Assembly: GCA_018894105.1 (NCBI GenBank)
Contig: CM032127.1
Span: 34,430,760-34,494,759 of the forward strand
Length of the DNA stretch: 64,000 nt
DNA from: Jacaranda mimosifolia
Lineage: Eukaryota > Streptophyta > Magnoliopsida > Lamiales > Bignoniaceae
Reading direction: 5' to 3'
The position numbers and the translations under genes are program-made. Under the pieces are notes generated by a model. That model had not been told where the DNA came from. It was given only the letters and a program-made list of their open reading frames with translations, and ran no database searches. This document shows, one piece after another, positions 12,732-25,086 of the stretch. Every line of letters begins with the position of its first letter. Position 1 is the first letter of the stretch.

Positions 12732-13945
12732 AAAAATCCACTCGCAAGCATTTTGGAAACCAATAAACTTACTGGGCCTAACTTTCATGATTAGTTAAGG
12801 AACTTCAAAATTATTCTTAACTCCAAAAAGATGACTTATATACTTGATCAATGCCCATCGGACACCTTGGATGATGATGCCACCGATGTGGCCCATGAAG
12901 TGTTCACTAAACTTGTGGATGATGATCTACAAGTAAAATGCCTTATGATAGCTTCCATGACTAATGAGCTCCAAAAGACTCACGAGCATATGAGACATGC
13001 ATGTGAGATCTATAAATACCTACAAGAGTTGTCTGGTGTCCAAACAAGACACGAAAAGTTCGCTTTGTTTAGAGAGCTCTTTAGATCAAGGATGGTAGAG
13101 AGTTCAAGTGTCCATGATCACGGGCTTAAGATGATTGTATTCATCGAAAAGCTTGGACAACTAGACATGGTCATGGACAATAACCTCTATGGGGATTTGA
13201 TCCTACAATCATTGCCCCTTCATCTACCAATTCATTATGAACTTGAATATGTCCTAGTAAGAAATGACGAATAACGAATTGGTGAACATGTTGGTGACCG
13301 CCTAGGTGACTATGAAAAAGAAATAGCCTCTTATGCTTGCTTTCGCCTCTAAGTGGAAAGGCTATAGGAGGCCTAGAAAGGGAGATAAGAGGAAGAAGAG
13401 TTCTTCCTCGAAAGGGAAGCAACCCTTGAAAGGTTCGGGGGGAGTTAAGAAAAAGAAATGTGACAAAACCAATGCAACTTGTTTTTATTGTGGCAAAAAG
13501 AGGTATTGGAAAAGAAATTGCAAGGAATACCTTGGCACCCTTGGGAAGGGTATGTACTTCATTGAAATGCACTTAATGACTAATTTTTCCTTATGGGTAT
13601 TTGATACCATATGTGGTTTACACCTTTGTAATTTGTTACAAGGGATGGAAAGAAGAAAGAGTCTAAGTGAAGGGGATATGATCCTCCACTTTGGAAATGG
13701 AAAAGAGTTGTCGCCACAGTCCAAGGCATAGTAAAGCTAGACTTGGGGAATGCTTGTATTGTGTTAAATCTTTGTTATTATGTACCCCAACTTGTTAAGA
13801 ATATTTTTTCAATATCCATTCTTGATAATGAAGAATTTGATTTTTCTATATCAAATGGTGTATTGAAAGCATTAAAGAACGATTCTTTAACTGCACAAGG
13901 TACATTGAATAAAGGATTATACATACTAGTAAAAGAAAATTAGAT
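12732..13945 (+). pseudogene. Copia-I gag and protease remnant
   Basis: Homology to the UBN2/gag domain of TNT1-like copia elements starts with a KNPL...LETNKLTGPNF motif at 12732, but the expected start codon is missing and a stop follows soon after. An open segment at 12831-13274 carries the gag core. A frameshift leads to 13333-13731, which holds a lysine-rich linker and a zinc knuckle CX2CX4(H)X4C in which the histidine is tyrosine (CFYCGKKRYWKRNC). The protease site follows as WVFDTICGLH, a decayed D-T/S-G motif, then a further segment to 13943. Multiple breaks mean no functional polyprotein. Confidence 0.85.
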
Positions 13946-14905
13946 AACTAAGAAGATGCCATTCTTTGGCATGCAACACTTGGGCATATTTCTAAAAATA
14001 GGATGAACAAGTTAGAAGCTCTCAAAGCAACAAATGTTAATAGCATTGAGGAACTTCCTACTTGTGAATCTTGTCTAAAGGGAGAAATGACCAAGACTCC
14101 TTTTATAGGATAAACGGAGCGAACCACAAGTCCTTTAGATTTGATTCATATGGATGTTTGTGGCCCACTTAGAGTTAGTGCGAGAGGAAACTATTCCTAC
14201 TTCATCACCTTTATCGATGATTATAGTCGGTTCGAACATGTGTATCTTATGAAGTAGAATTCAAAAACCTTTAAAAAGTTTAATGAGTATAGGAATGAAG
14301 TGGAAAAGCAAAAAAGACTTAGTATTAAAGCTTTTCAATCAAATCAAGGGGAAAAATACTTAAGTACCAAGTTATTAGATTATCTAAAAAAGAATGAGAT
14401 TATCTCACAATGGACTCCACCCGACACACCCCAACATAATGTAGTAGCCCAAAGGAGAAATCGTATATTGTTAGGCACAGTACGTTCCATGATGAACTTT
14501 TTCGATGTACCCATCTCCTTTTGAGGAAATGCTTTACAAACGGCGGCAATGCTACTAAATGTAGTACCATCAAAGTCGGTGCCAAAAATGCCGCATGAGA
14601 TGTGGAATGACACAACACCCTCTTACCAATACCTAAAGGTTTGGGGGTCTCCTGCCAACATAAAACGGACAATAGGAGACACGTTTGATAGTAGATCCAC
14701 ATTGTTCAAGTTTTTGGGATGCCTAAGGAAGCCTTTGGGCTATTATTTCTATGATTCCTCAAAAAAAAAGGTGTTTGTTTTAAGGAATGCCCACTTTTTA
14801 GAAAAGAAAATTTTTATTAGACTAAAATGGCATTGTTATTGACTTGATAAAGTTCAAGATGATCAACAAATCCCACAAGCGGTAAAAATAAGTAAGCATC
14901 AAGAG
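13946..14905 (+). pseudogene. Copia-I integrase remnant
   Basis: The GAG-pre-integrase zinc region is visible (H..LGH...C..C around 13968-14080), then the integrase core with MDVCGPLRV. The second catalytic position reads SNQGEKY where a D is usual, and the third reads VVAQRRNR where E is usual. Two of the three DDE residues therefore appear lost. In-frame stops occur near 14112, 14257 and 14522. The C-terminal part (14549-14842) keeps the MWNDTTPSY and LKVWGSPA landmarks. Confidence 0.85.
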
Positions 14906-16556
14906 CCTTACACACAACCTCTAAAAAGGTCAGACCGAATCCAGAAACAACCTAAAAGTTTCAGATTTCTTCATGAGATGAGCCAATCAAATAATGATCC
15001 GAAGACCTATGAAGAAGTCATATTAGACTTAGACTCAGGACATTAGCTAGACACCATGATATCCAAAATGGACTCCACATACTCCAATAAAGTATGGACT
15101 TCGGTAGATCCACAAAGGGAATAGCTTTCGTTGGTTGCCAGTGGATCTATAAGTAAAATCTTAGAGTCGATGGAGAGGTAGCGACCTTTAAGGCGCAACT
15201 AGTGGCAAAAGATTATACTAAAAGATTCGGTATTGATTTTGAGGAAACCTTTTCACCGATCGCAATACCTAAGTCCATTCGGATTCTACTTGCCATAGCC
15301 GCATATTATGACTATAAGACATGGTAAATGGATGTTAAAACTGTTTTCCATAATGGAGCCATCGAAGAAGAAATTTACATGGAGCAACCACAAGATTTTA
15401 CATCCAAAGGGAGTAAGCAAAAGGTTTGCAAATTCTATAGATCAATTTATGGACTCAAACAGGCGTCCTGAAGTTGGAAAATATGTTTTGACAAGACGGT
15501 CAAATTGTTTGGCTTTGTCAAAAATGTGTACGAACCATATGTGTATATGAAGGCTAGGGAGAGTAATGTACAATTTATTGTGCTTTATGTTGATAACATC
15601 TTTTTCATTGGGAATGAGTAGGAATGTTAGAGTGTACTAAACCATGGTTATCTACTCAATTCTCTATGATTGATTTGGGAGAATCATACTACATATTGGG
15701 AATATGTATCTATAGAGATAGATCGAGGAGGATGTTGGGGCCTTTCTAAACCCCATACATTGACAAGATACTAAAGAGGTTTAGTATGGAAGAATCCAAT
15801 AGGGGATTCCTTCACATGGGACACAACATTCGACTCTCCAAGTCTATGGCCCCTAAGACTGATGACGAGAGACAAAGGATGTCCCACATACCTTATGTCT
15901 CTGCTATTGGGAACATAATGTATGCAGTTCAATGTACAAGACCGGATGTGCTACATGCTCTAAGTGTTACGAGTCGTTTCCAATCCAAAGTCACTGGATG
16001 GCCGAAAAAGTAATCCTTAAGTACTTGAGAAGGACTAAGGATTTGTTTTTGGTATACAATAGTAGAGAATTGAAACTAGAGAGGTTTTCGGACTCTAGTT
16101 TCGAATCTAATGTAGATGACCTGAAATCCACTTCTAGATTCATATTTTGCCTCAATGACGGTGCGGTGAGTTGGAAGAGTTCTAAACAAGATACCACGAC
16201 CGACTCTATCATAGAGGTAGAATATATTGCGGCTTCAGAAGCTGTAAAGAAAGGTGTTTGGATGAAAAAATTTCATTCAAGAGTTGAATGTAGTGCCTAG
16301 CATTATTGAGTCAATAGTTATCTTCTGGGACAACAACGAGGTAGTGGCACAAGGTAAAGAGCCAAGATCTTATCAGCGATTCAAGCACATATTGAGGTGA
16401 TATCATTTGATTTGGGAGATCATTGATAGAGGTGACATCTGAGATGAGAGAGTTGCCTCGGAAGAGAATATAGCATATCCACTGACAAAACCCCTATCAC
16501 AAAAAGTCTTTGAAGGACATCTTGAGAATATGAGTCTGAAGACTGTGGGGAATTGA
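14906..16556 (+). pseudogene. Copia-I reverse transcriptase and RNase H remnant
   Basis: RT landmarks appear in changing frames: KMDS.YS.KVW near 15070, a GLKQAS..W-equivalent near 15445-15480, and the active site as LYVDNI near 15582-15600, in which the second catalytic D of YVDD is N. The connection and RNase H follow at 15786-16300 (SMAPKTDDERQRMSHIPY, then RFSDSSFESNVDD, then IEVEYIAASEA). The tail with SRVECSA and LTKPLSQK is frameshifted. It ends just before the polypurine tract. Many stops and frameshifts; non-functional. Confidence 0.85.
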
Positions 16557-16565
16557 CTTTAGGGC

Positions 16566-16576
16566 AAGTGGGAGAT
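16566..16576 (+). other. Copia-I polypurine tract
   Basis: The purine-rich AAGTGGGAGAT directly precedes the TGTTGGAATAG start of the 3' LTR. The identical tract precedes the LTR at 33636 and, inverted, the one ending at 19093. Confidence 0.85.
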
Positions 16577-17220
16577 TGTTGGAATAGTACCCCGCAAGCT
16601 AATTAGATTGGCATTGTAAACTATTTCACTTGTGATACAATTTTAATTGAATGATATTAATAATATAGCGATCTTCATCTCATGCCTATATTTACTTCAC
16701 TAGCATTTGGTTGAAGCTCTTAGATCACACAAGACTACGGGAATTGGTCACACACTGGATGGTGATCATAGAATAAGTCTTATATGGTCATGATCTTAAA
16801 TCTTCTAAGTCATAAGATCTTAAGAGACAAGGCATTTAAGATCCTGATAGACTTGCACTAACAATGCATAGATCCAAAGAGTTGGATATTGCTCCATTCC
16901 ATGGGCAATCCTATATGAGACATGGATGCATATTAGTGGGTGCTTGCTAGGGAACAAGGCATTGAGGGCCCACTCGAAGAATCCACTAGATAGCCGAAGT
17001 GGCAAGTTGGTAGTAGCAAGTTCTCCTGCTTACGCTAGTGCATATAATTAGTCCTTTGACCAGAGGATTCATGGTAACCTTATGCTTAGGTCCTCATGCT
17101 TTGACTTATCCCGATCACATAGCAAGCCATTTGGGCAGTGATTTGGCATGAGTTACTTAGACATGGAGATTTGTGAGATCCAATATGGAATCTAAGTCCT
17201 CATCGTTGTAAAAGGCGAGT
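16577..17220 (+). mobile_element. Copia-I 3' LTR, truncated
   Basis: Starts TGTTGGAATAGT and follows the 5' LTR for about 645 bp, then stops near 17220 and is joined to the same LTR region in inverse orientation. About 1.6 kb of the LTR is missing. Confidence 0.82.
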
Positions 17221-17762
17221 AGATTGAAGACATCTACTTATTGGATGAGGAGTTAGATCCCATCTTGGATCTCACAAACCTCTACATCTAAGTAGCTTAC
17301 ACCCAACCTCCACTCGAAAGACCTGCTAGGTGGTCAAGGAAGAGTCAAAGCATGAGAACCTAAATGCAAAGTTACCAGGGATCCTCAAGTCATAGGACTA
17401 ATTATCACTATCGTAAGATGGAGAACTTGCCACTATGGCTATCTAGTGGATTCTCCAGGTGGGCTTTAACAAGCACCCACTAACATGTACCCATATCTCA
17501 TATGACCTTGCTAATGAAATGGAGCAATATCTTACTCTTGATTTATTCATCGTCTGTGCAAGTCTATCTAGATCTCAGATGCCCTGTCTCATAAGATTCT
17601 ATGACTTTGAAGATTTAACATGACAATCGTGCAAGACTTATTTCATGATCACCACCCAGTGCGTGACCAAGTCTTGTAGTCATGTATGATCTAAAGGCTT
17701 TTGTATCACAAGTGAAATAATTTACATGCCAATCTAATTGGCTTGCGAGCACTATTCCAACG
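17221..17762 (-). mobile_element. Copia LTR fragment, reverse orientation
   Basis: Reverse complement of about the first 540-640 bp of the LTR, ending at CTATTCCAAC(G), the inverted LTR start. With 16577-17220 it forms a head-to-head LTR palindrome. It is probably the far half of the LTR whose near half is 8117-8551. Confidence 0.75.
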
Positions 17763-19093
17763 GGATCTCTAAAAGCAAAGCTATCTAATTGTCTAGCCTC
17801 AAATGAAATGATCCACACATGATAGGCTAATCCCAATCAATCCTTAGTCAACTATAAAACCAAGGAGAGAATAAGTAATAAAGGCTGAAATTTAGGAAGG
17901 AGGGTGAAAAAAGTATGTGAGACTTCAATACATGAGTGACTCACACAAATTTGAGGAAAAAGAGGAATCTAACAATTAGATTGCGCAAGCAATGCTTGGC
18001 TGGCTACCTCATTCCTATTGATAGGGATGGAGGTGTGATGCAAGTTGTGTGATATCCTATGAGGTTGGTGCCAACTTGTAAGGCAAGTTGCATGTGAAAT
18101 GTTAATTCCACTAGCTTTTGAATTTCATTTGGAATCTTTATTTCATCTCATAAAATGTCATCCAAATAAGTTCTAAATGCACTCCAAATGAACTCTTTCA
18201 TTTTGAGTTTTCCTCCAAAATAATTCTTCATATTAATTAAATTAACGCCTTAATTTCATTAATTGGTCTTGACTTAACTCTTTATGCTAACTTGACCAAT
18301 TAATAGTCGTGTGGCACCAGTTAAATTAACACCTTAATTTAATTGCATCAAGTAACCTCTATTCCAATGTTTGATTCCCCTTTTATGACCTCATCTTTGG
18401 AAAACTTCTTTTCCAAATTATCACACTACTTTGCTTGAGGATTTCATGGAATCGATCATTATAGAATACTTAGGAGATGCATTCGCCCTTTACAACAATG
18501 AGGAGATGGATCCCATCTTCGATCTCACAAACCTCCATATCTAAGTAGCTCATACCCAAGTTTAACCTGGATGACCCACAGAGCGGTCAAGGAAGAGTCA
18601 AAGCATGAGAACGTAAACACAAGGTTACCATGGATCCTCAGGTCAAAGGACTAATTATATACACTAGCGTAAGCTAGAGAACTTGCTACTACCAACTTGC
18701 CACTCAGTGAACTTGTTCTCTAACAAGCGCCCACTAACATGCATCCATGTCTAACATAGATTGCTCATGAAATGGAGCAATATCCAACCCCTTGGATTTA
18801 TGTATTGCTAGTGCAAGTCTATCCGAATCTTATATATCCTGTCTTATATGATTCTACGACTTGAAATATTTTAAGATCACGATCGTGTAAGATTTGTTTT
18901 ATGATCACCATCCAATGCGTGACCAAGTCCCGTAGTCATGTGTGATCTCGAGGCTTCAACCAAATCTAGTGAAGTAAAATAAGCATAAGATAAAAATGGT
19001 CATTTATAATGCGTATCATTCAATCAAGATTGTATCACAAGTGAAATAGTTTACAATGCCAATCCAATTGGCTTGTGGGGCATTATTCCAACA
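17763..19093 (-). mobile_element. Copia-II 3' LTR, truncated
   Basis: Reverse-orientation LTR sequence. The segment around 17763-17830 corresponds to the downstream LTR region seen at 29270-29330. The piece ends at TTATTCCAACA (19093), the inverted LTR start, and is followed by ATCTCCCACTTG, the inverted polypurine tract of Copia-II. Only about 1.3 kb of the expected 2.2 kb is present on this side of the break. Confidence 0.78.
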
Positions 19094-20622
19094 ATCTCCC
19101 ACTTGCCCTAAAGCCAATTCTCTATAGTCTCAAGACCCATCTTCTCAAGATGTCCTTCAGAAAGTTTTTGCCTCAGGAGTTTTGTTAGTGGATCTGTTAT
19201 ATTCTCTTTTGAGGCTATCCTCTCTACTTGGATGTCGCCTCTATCAATGATCTCTTAGATCAAATAATATTACCTTAAAATGTGCTTAGATTGCTGATGA
19301 GATCTTGACTCTTTGGCTTGTGCCATCACCCTATTGTTGTAACAGAAGACAACTATAGGCTCAGCAATGCTAGGCACTACATCCAACTCTTGGACGAAGT
19401 TTTTCATCCAACCACCTTCCTTTGTAGCTTCCGAAGCCGCAATATCTTCTGCCTTTGTGGTTGAATCAGCCATAGTGTCTTGTATTGCACCGCAATTAAG
19501 ATAAAATATAAATCCAAAAGTAGATTTTAGATCATTTACATCATAATGGAAACTAGAATCTCAAAACCCCTCGAGTTTCAATTCTTCATTGTTGTATACC
19601 AAAAACAAATCCTTAGTCCTTCTCAAGTACTTAAAGGTTGCTTTAATAGATTTCTAGTGACATTCACCGGGGTCGAATTGAAAACAGATCATAACATTTA
19701 GAACATGTGCTACATCTGACCTTGTACATTTAATGACATACATTATGCTCCCAACCACAGACGCATAAGGTATGTGGGATATCTTACGTCTCTCATCATC
19801 AGTCTTAGGGGCCATAGACTTGAAGAGACGAAGACTTTGCCTTATAGGAATAAATCCCTTCTTGGATTCTTTCATACTAAACCTCTTTAGTATCTTGTCA
19901 ATGTACGGTGTTTGGGAAAGGCCCAGCGTCCTCCTAAGTCTATCTCTGTAGATACATGTTCCCAAATCTTTCATTGAGAATTGAGTAGATAACCATAATT
20001 TAGTACACTCTAACATTTCTCTCTCATTCCTAATGAGAAGAATGTCATCCACATAAAACACAATAAACTGTACACTACTCCCACTAGTCTTCTTATACAC
20101 ACAAGGTTTATACATATTTTTCACAATGCCAAACAATTTGACTATTTTATCAAAATGTATGTTCCAACTTCGGGATGCCTGTTTGAGTCCATAAATAAAT
20201 CTCTCGAGTTTGCAAACTTTTTGCTTACTCCCTTTATATGTAAAACCTTGTGGTTGCTCCATATAGATTTCTTCTTCAATGTTTCCTTTGAGGAAAATAG
20301 TTTTCACATCCATTTGCCATATCTTATAGTCATAATATACGGCTATGGCAAGTAAAATCCTAATGGACTTAGGCATTGCAATCCGTGAAAAGATTTTCTC
20401 AAAATCAATACTGGGTCTTTCAGTATAACCTTTTGTCGTTAGTCGGGCCTTAAAGGTCATAGCTGCTCTACCAACTTCTTGCTTTCGCTTATAGATCCAC
20501 TTGCAACCTATGTGTACTATACCCTTTGGTGGATCTACCAAAATCCATACTTTTTTGGAATACATGGAGTCCATTTTGGATTTTCTGGCATTTGGCCAAT
20601 ATTCTGATTCCATATCCAACAT
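19094..20622 (-). pseudogene. Copia-II RNase H and reverse transcriptase (3' part of pol)
   Basis: The best-preserved pol segment here. A 322-codon open frame (20622 to 19654) holds the RT: KMDSMYSKKVW at the N-side, then CKWIYKRK, QMDVKTIFLKG, IYGLKQASRSW and the active site FYVDDILL, followed by SMAPKTDDERRKISHIPY. The next ORF (19473-19270) carries the RNase H tail (STTKAEDIAASEA, FVQELDVVPSIAEPIVVFC), and LTKLLRQK-like residues lead to the polypurine tract. Part of the RNase H N-side has a stop and a deletion. The frame's initial ATG is mid-polyprotein; upstream coding is separated by the LTR at 20623-22794. Confidence 0.88.
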
Positions 20623-22794
20623 TGAAGGCTAGAGTAGCATTAGGATCCATAAATCAAAACTTCATAGGCTTGAAATTAACTAAGCTAATCGAGCTCCCAA
20701 GGATCTAGACATGCTATAGATCTGGATTAGGATGAAGAATTACCTCTTGTAGCTCAAAATCAAGGAGAAGATCAACTATCTCTCACGAATCCAGAAACTG
20801 TCTGGAACTGGCACAGTGGAAATATGACAACAATTTCCCAGGCTAAACTGCTCCAAAATTCACGAAATTAAATCCGAAACACCTCCACACATAGGGGAAG
20901 ATACTGTGAAAAATTGGAGCCAAAAATTATTCTGGATGGCTCCATAAAAATTCTCCAACCGGAAGCTACTGCAGGTAGATCTCCAAAACTGAGCAAGTCA
21001 ATCGCCTTGCCTCTATTGATACGATCCACACACCAAACAATCTTTCAATTTCTCCTCACTAGAAGATGGAGTTAGAGAGGATAAAATGAGGTAGAGGAGG
21101 CCGATTTTCAGGTTGGGATGAAGAAGAAATGCAAAGCTTCAACTCATGATGCAATGCATGGAGAGAGAGATTTTTGAGGGAATGCAAGAATCTGATTCTC
21201 GCACTTTTTAGCCATTAAGTTCAAATTTTGCATGCTATCTATATCTATATATAGAGGGTGGAAGGTGTGATTCTAGTTGGCATCACACCTTCCTCAAGGT
21301 GACCACCCAAGTGGCATGCCAAGTTGGCAAAATTCAAATTCAAGTCTTACTTGAATTTCAAGTGCATTTCAACTTCATTTGGAATATAATTCCAAATTAA
21401 TTAAGATGCTAATTTAAATGAACACCTCATTTAAATTTTTCCTCCAAAAAGTATTATTCTCATTAATTAAACTAAACCCTTTAATTTAATTAATCAACCT
21501 TTGATTTAACTCTTAAATCAAACAAGCTTAAATTAGTCAACTTAACTCTTTAAGTCAACTTGTCCAATTGATGGTCAACATGGTACCAAATAATTAACTC
21601 ATTAATTATTGATCTAATTTTAACTCTTAAATTAGTTGATTAATTGAACACTAAAATTAATCAAACCAAAATTAACACTTGAAAAAATTGCTCTACCAAT
21701 TTTGGAAGCTATTTGGCTTTTGTGTGTGACCCAATAGGTTCTACCATTCATTGGACATTGGCTCATAACTCTTTTTGACTTTTGAATATTTTATATTCAT
21801 TTTAGTTAAAACTCCTTTTAAACTATTCGACTTAATTCAATTAATCTCATTAATTGAAGAGTACCCAATCTCCATGGTCGATGTCCAACCTCAAGCCCAT
21901 GGAGCCCAATCGAAATGAATATTTTGGAGAACCATCATAGCTCTACGCGTACTAAGCAAATACGGTCCTTCTGTCTTTTATCTCCCGAAAGAGGCATAGG
22001 GCAAGATATTTGTCGGCTTCCTAATAATCTCGATACTATGTTTCTATTCTCAATGTTCAATTCCCTTGTGTGACCTCATCTTTGAAAAACTCATTTTCCA
22101 AATTGTCACACCACCTTGCACAAGGATTTCTTGGAATCGATCATTATAGAATACATAGGAGATGCACTTGCCCTTTACAAAAGCAAAGAGTCAGATTCCA
22201 TCTTGGATCTCACAAACCTCCATGCCAAGTAGCTCATACCCAACCTCAACCCGAAAGACTCGCTAAGTGGTCAAGGAAGAGTCAAAGCTTGAGGACTGGA
22301 CACAAGGTTACCATAGATCCTTAGGTCAGAGGACTAATAATATGCACTAGCGTAAGTGGGAGAATTGATCACTACCGACTTGACACTATGGCTATCTAGT
22401 GGATTCTCGGAGGTTCTTCAGTGCCTTGTTCTCTAACAAGCACCCACTAACATGCACCCGCATTTCATATGGTTGCTCATGAAACAGAGCAATATCCAAC
22501 TCTTTGATTTATTTATCGTTAGTGCAAGTCTATCCAGATCTTAGATGCCCCATCTCGTAAGATCCCATAACTTGAAACATTTAGGATCACGACCGTGTAA
22601 GACTTATTCCATGGTCATCGAACCAAGTCCCATAGTCATGTGTGATCTAAGGGCTTCATCCAAATGCAAGTGAAGTAATATAAAGCATAAGATGAAGGTG
22701 GCCATATAAAGAATATCATTCAATCAAGATTGTTTTACAAGAAAATAGCTTTTACATGGCCAATCTGATTGGCTTGCCGAGCACTATTCCAACA
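20623..22794 (-). mobile_element. Solo copia LTR nested in Copia-II pol
   Basis: A full-length reverse-orientation LTR of 2,172 bp, starting TGAAGGCTAG and ending CTATTCCAACA, with no internal region attached. The flanks read as continuous Copia-II pol when it is removed (CCAACAT | AGCTTCC). A clean 5-bp duplication is not visible: AACAT on the left versus AT on the right, consistent with a 3-bp loss. A TATATATAG stretch lies near 21241-21253. Confidence 0.82.
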
Positions 22795-23880
22795 ATAGCT
22801 TCCTCATAGTTATTCGGATTACTATCCGATTGGCCCATCTCGTAAACGAATCCGAACCTTTCAGGTTACTTCTTGATTCAGTCCGACCTTCTCAAAGGTT
22901 GTGTGTAAGGCTCTTCACGTTCACTTATTTACACCGCTTTTGGAATTTGGTGATCATCCTAAACTTCATCAAATTCAACAACAATGTCATTTCTATCTAA
23001 TAGAAATTCATTTTCCAAAAAGTAGGCGTTCCTTGAAACACAAACCTTTTGTTCCAAGGGATCATATAAGAAATAACCCAAAGACTTTCTTGGGTATCCC
23101 ACAAACTTGCACAAGGTGGATCTACTATCCAACTTGTTTCCTACTAGCTAATTGACACATGCGGGAGATTCCTAAACTCTTAGAAAAGAGTAATATGGTG
23201 CTTTGTCATACTATATGTTATGTGGTATTTTTGACATCGACTTTGAGGGTATCACATTAAGTAGCCTTGCCGCTGTATCTAGGGCATATCCTTAAAAGAA
23301 TATAGGCACATCGAAAAATCTTATCATGTAACGTACCATGTCCAACAAGGTACGCTTTCTCCTCTCGACTACTCCATTGTGTTAGGTGGAGTCCATTGAG
23401 AGAGAATTCCATTCTCCTTTAGATAATCTAAGAATTCAGTACTTAAGTATTCTCCTCCTTGATTCGATCGAAGAGCTTTAATACTTAGTGCCTTTTACTT
23501 TTCTACTTCATTCATATACTCTTTGAACTTTCCAAAAGCTTCGGACTCATACTTTATAAGATACACATGTCCGAACCAAGTATGATCATCAGTATAAGTG
23601 ATGAAGTAAGAGTAGCCTCCTCTCGCACTAACTCTTAGTGGGCCACAAACATTAGTATGGATCAAATCCAAAGGACTTGTGGTTTGCTATGATTTTCCTA
23701 TAGAATGAGCTTTGATCATTTTTCCCTTTAAACAAGATCACAAGTAGGAAGATTCTCAATACCACTAACATTGCTTTGAGAGCTTCTAACTTACTCATCC
23801 TATTTTTAGAGATATATCCAAGTCTTGCATGCCACAAGATGGCATCTTCTTGGTTATCTAATTTTCTTTTATTTGATTAA
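22795..23880 (-). pseudogene. Copia-II integrase remnant
   Basis: Minus-strand homology resumes after the nested LTR. From high to low coordinates: the pre-integrase zinc region (WHARLGYISKNRM at about 23837), the integrase core (VCGPLRVSARGGYSYFIT near 23650-23600), and the second catalytic region near 23460 reading LRSNQGGEYLS, where D appears replaced by N. A frame-broken C-terminal part follows, with SRSTLCKFVGYPRKSLGY near 23120-23060. Many stops, not functional. Confidence 0.8.
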
Positions 23881-25086
23881 ATATGCATCAATGAAGGTTG
23901 AGAATCTAATATATACAATCTATTGTTTAATGTACCTTATGCAATTAAAGAACCGTTCTTTAATGCTTTCAACATCTCGCTAGATATAGAAAATCATATC
24001 CTTTATTATCCAAAATGGGAATAGAAATAATGTTATTAACAAGATTAGGTAGCAAGGATCAAGTACAATAATGGAATTCCCTTAGTCCAACTTGATTACG
24101 TCTTCAACCATGACTGCAACTTTTGCCCTATTTCCAAGGCAAAGGATTATATTCCCTTCATTGAAACTCCTTCTTCTATCCATCCCCCATAACGAATTAC
24201 AAAGGTAAGAGCCGTATGCAGTATCAAATACCCATGAGAAAGAATTTGTCATCAAGTGTAGTTCAATAAAGTACATACCTTCTAAAGGGTGCAAAGGAAT
24301 TCTTTGCAATTCCTTTTCAAGTCCTTTTTCACCACAGTAGAAAAAAGTAGCACTGATTTTAGCCTTTTTCTTTTTCTTGTTTCTTCCTGAACTCTTCACA
24401 GGTTGCTTTCCCTTAGAGAAAGAACTCTTCTTCCTTTTACATCCCTTTCTAGCACCCCTAGGGCCCTTAGACTTGGAGGGAGAAGAAAGCAAAGGAGGCA
24501 TGTCTTTCTTCATAGTCGCCTCGATGGTCACCAACATATTGACTAATTCATTAATTGTTACTCCTTGCTTTGACATGTTGAAGTTCATAATGAATTAGTC
24601 AAATGAGCTGGGTAATGATTGAAGGATCAAATCCACATAAAGCTCATTGTCCATGACAACGTCCAATTGACCAAGTTTCTCAATAAGATCGATCATCTTT
24701 AGCGCATGGTCATGGGCACTCGAGCCCTTATTCATTCTAGTTTTAAAGAGCTCCTTAGACAATAAGAACCTCCCATGTCTAGTTTGAACACCATACAACT
24801 CTTGTAGGTGAAAAAATATCTCATGAGCATGTTTCATGTGCTTGTGAGACTTTTGAAGCTTATTAAACATAAAAGCTATTATGAGGCATCTTGTTTGTAG
24901 ATCATCATCCACAAACTTCGTGAACAATTCACGTACCTCATTGGTGGCATCGACGCCAATGGTATAAAGCATATAAGTTCTCTTTCTGGAATCTAGAATA
25001 ATTTTGAGGTTTCTCAACCAATTGCGGAAGTTTGGCCCAATTAGTTTATTAGTTTCGAAAATAGCATTGAGTGGATTCTTAGCCAT
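23881..25086 (-). pseudogene. Copia-II gag and protease remnant
   Basis: Begins with an ATG and MAKNPLNAIFETNKLIGPNF, the usual start of this gag family. The 163-codon frame (25086-24595) covers the gag core with LYGVQTRHGRF and LIEKLGQLDVVMDNELY, and reaches a stop at LPSSFD. The following frame (24588-24082) holds NMSKQGVTINELVNMLVTIE, a lysine-rich linker, a degraded zinc knuckle (FFYCGEKGLEKELQ, later residues lost) and the protease region WVFDTAYGSYLCN. This is the only gag in the window that keeps its start codon. Confidence 0.85.
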
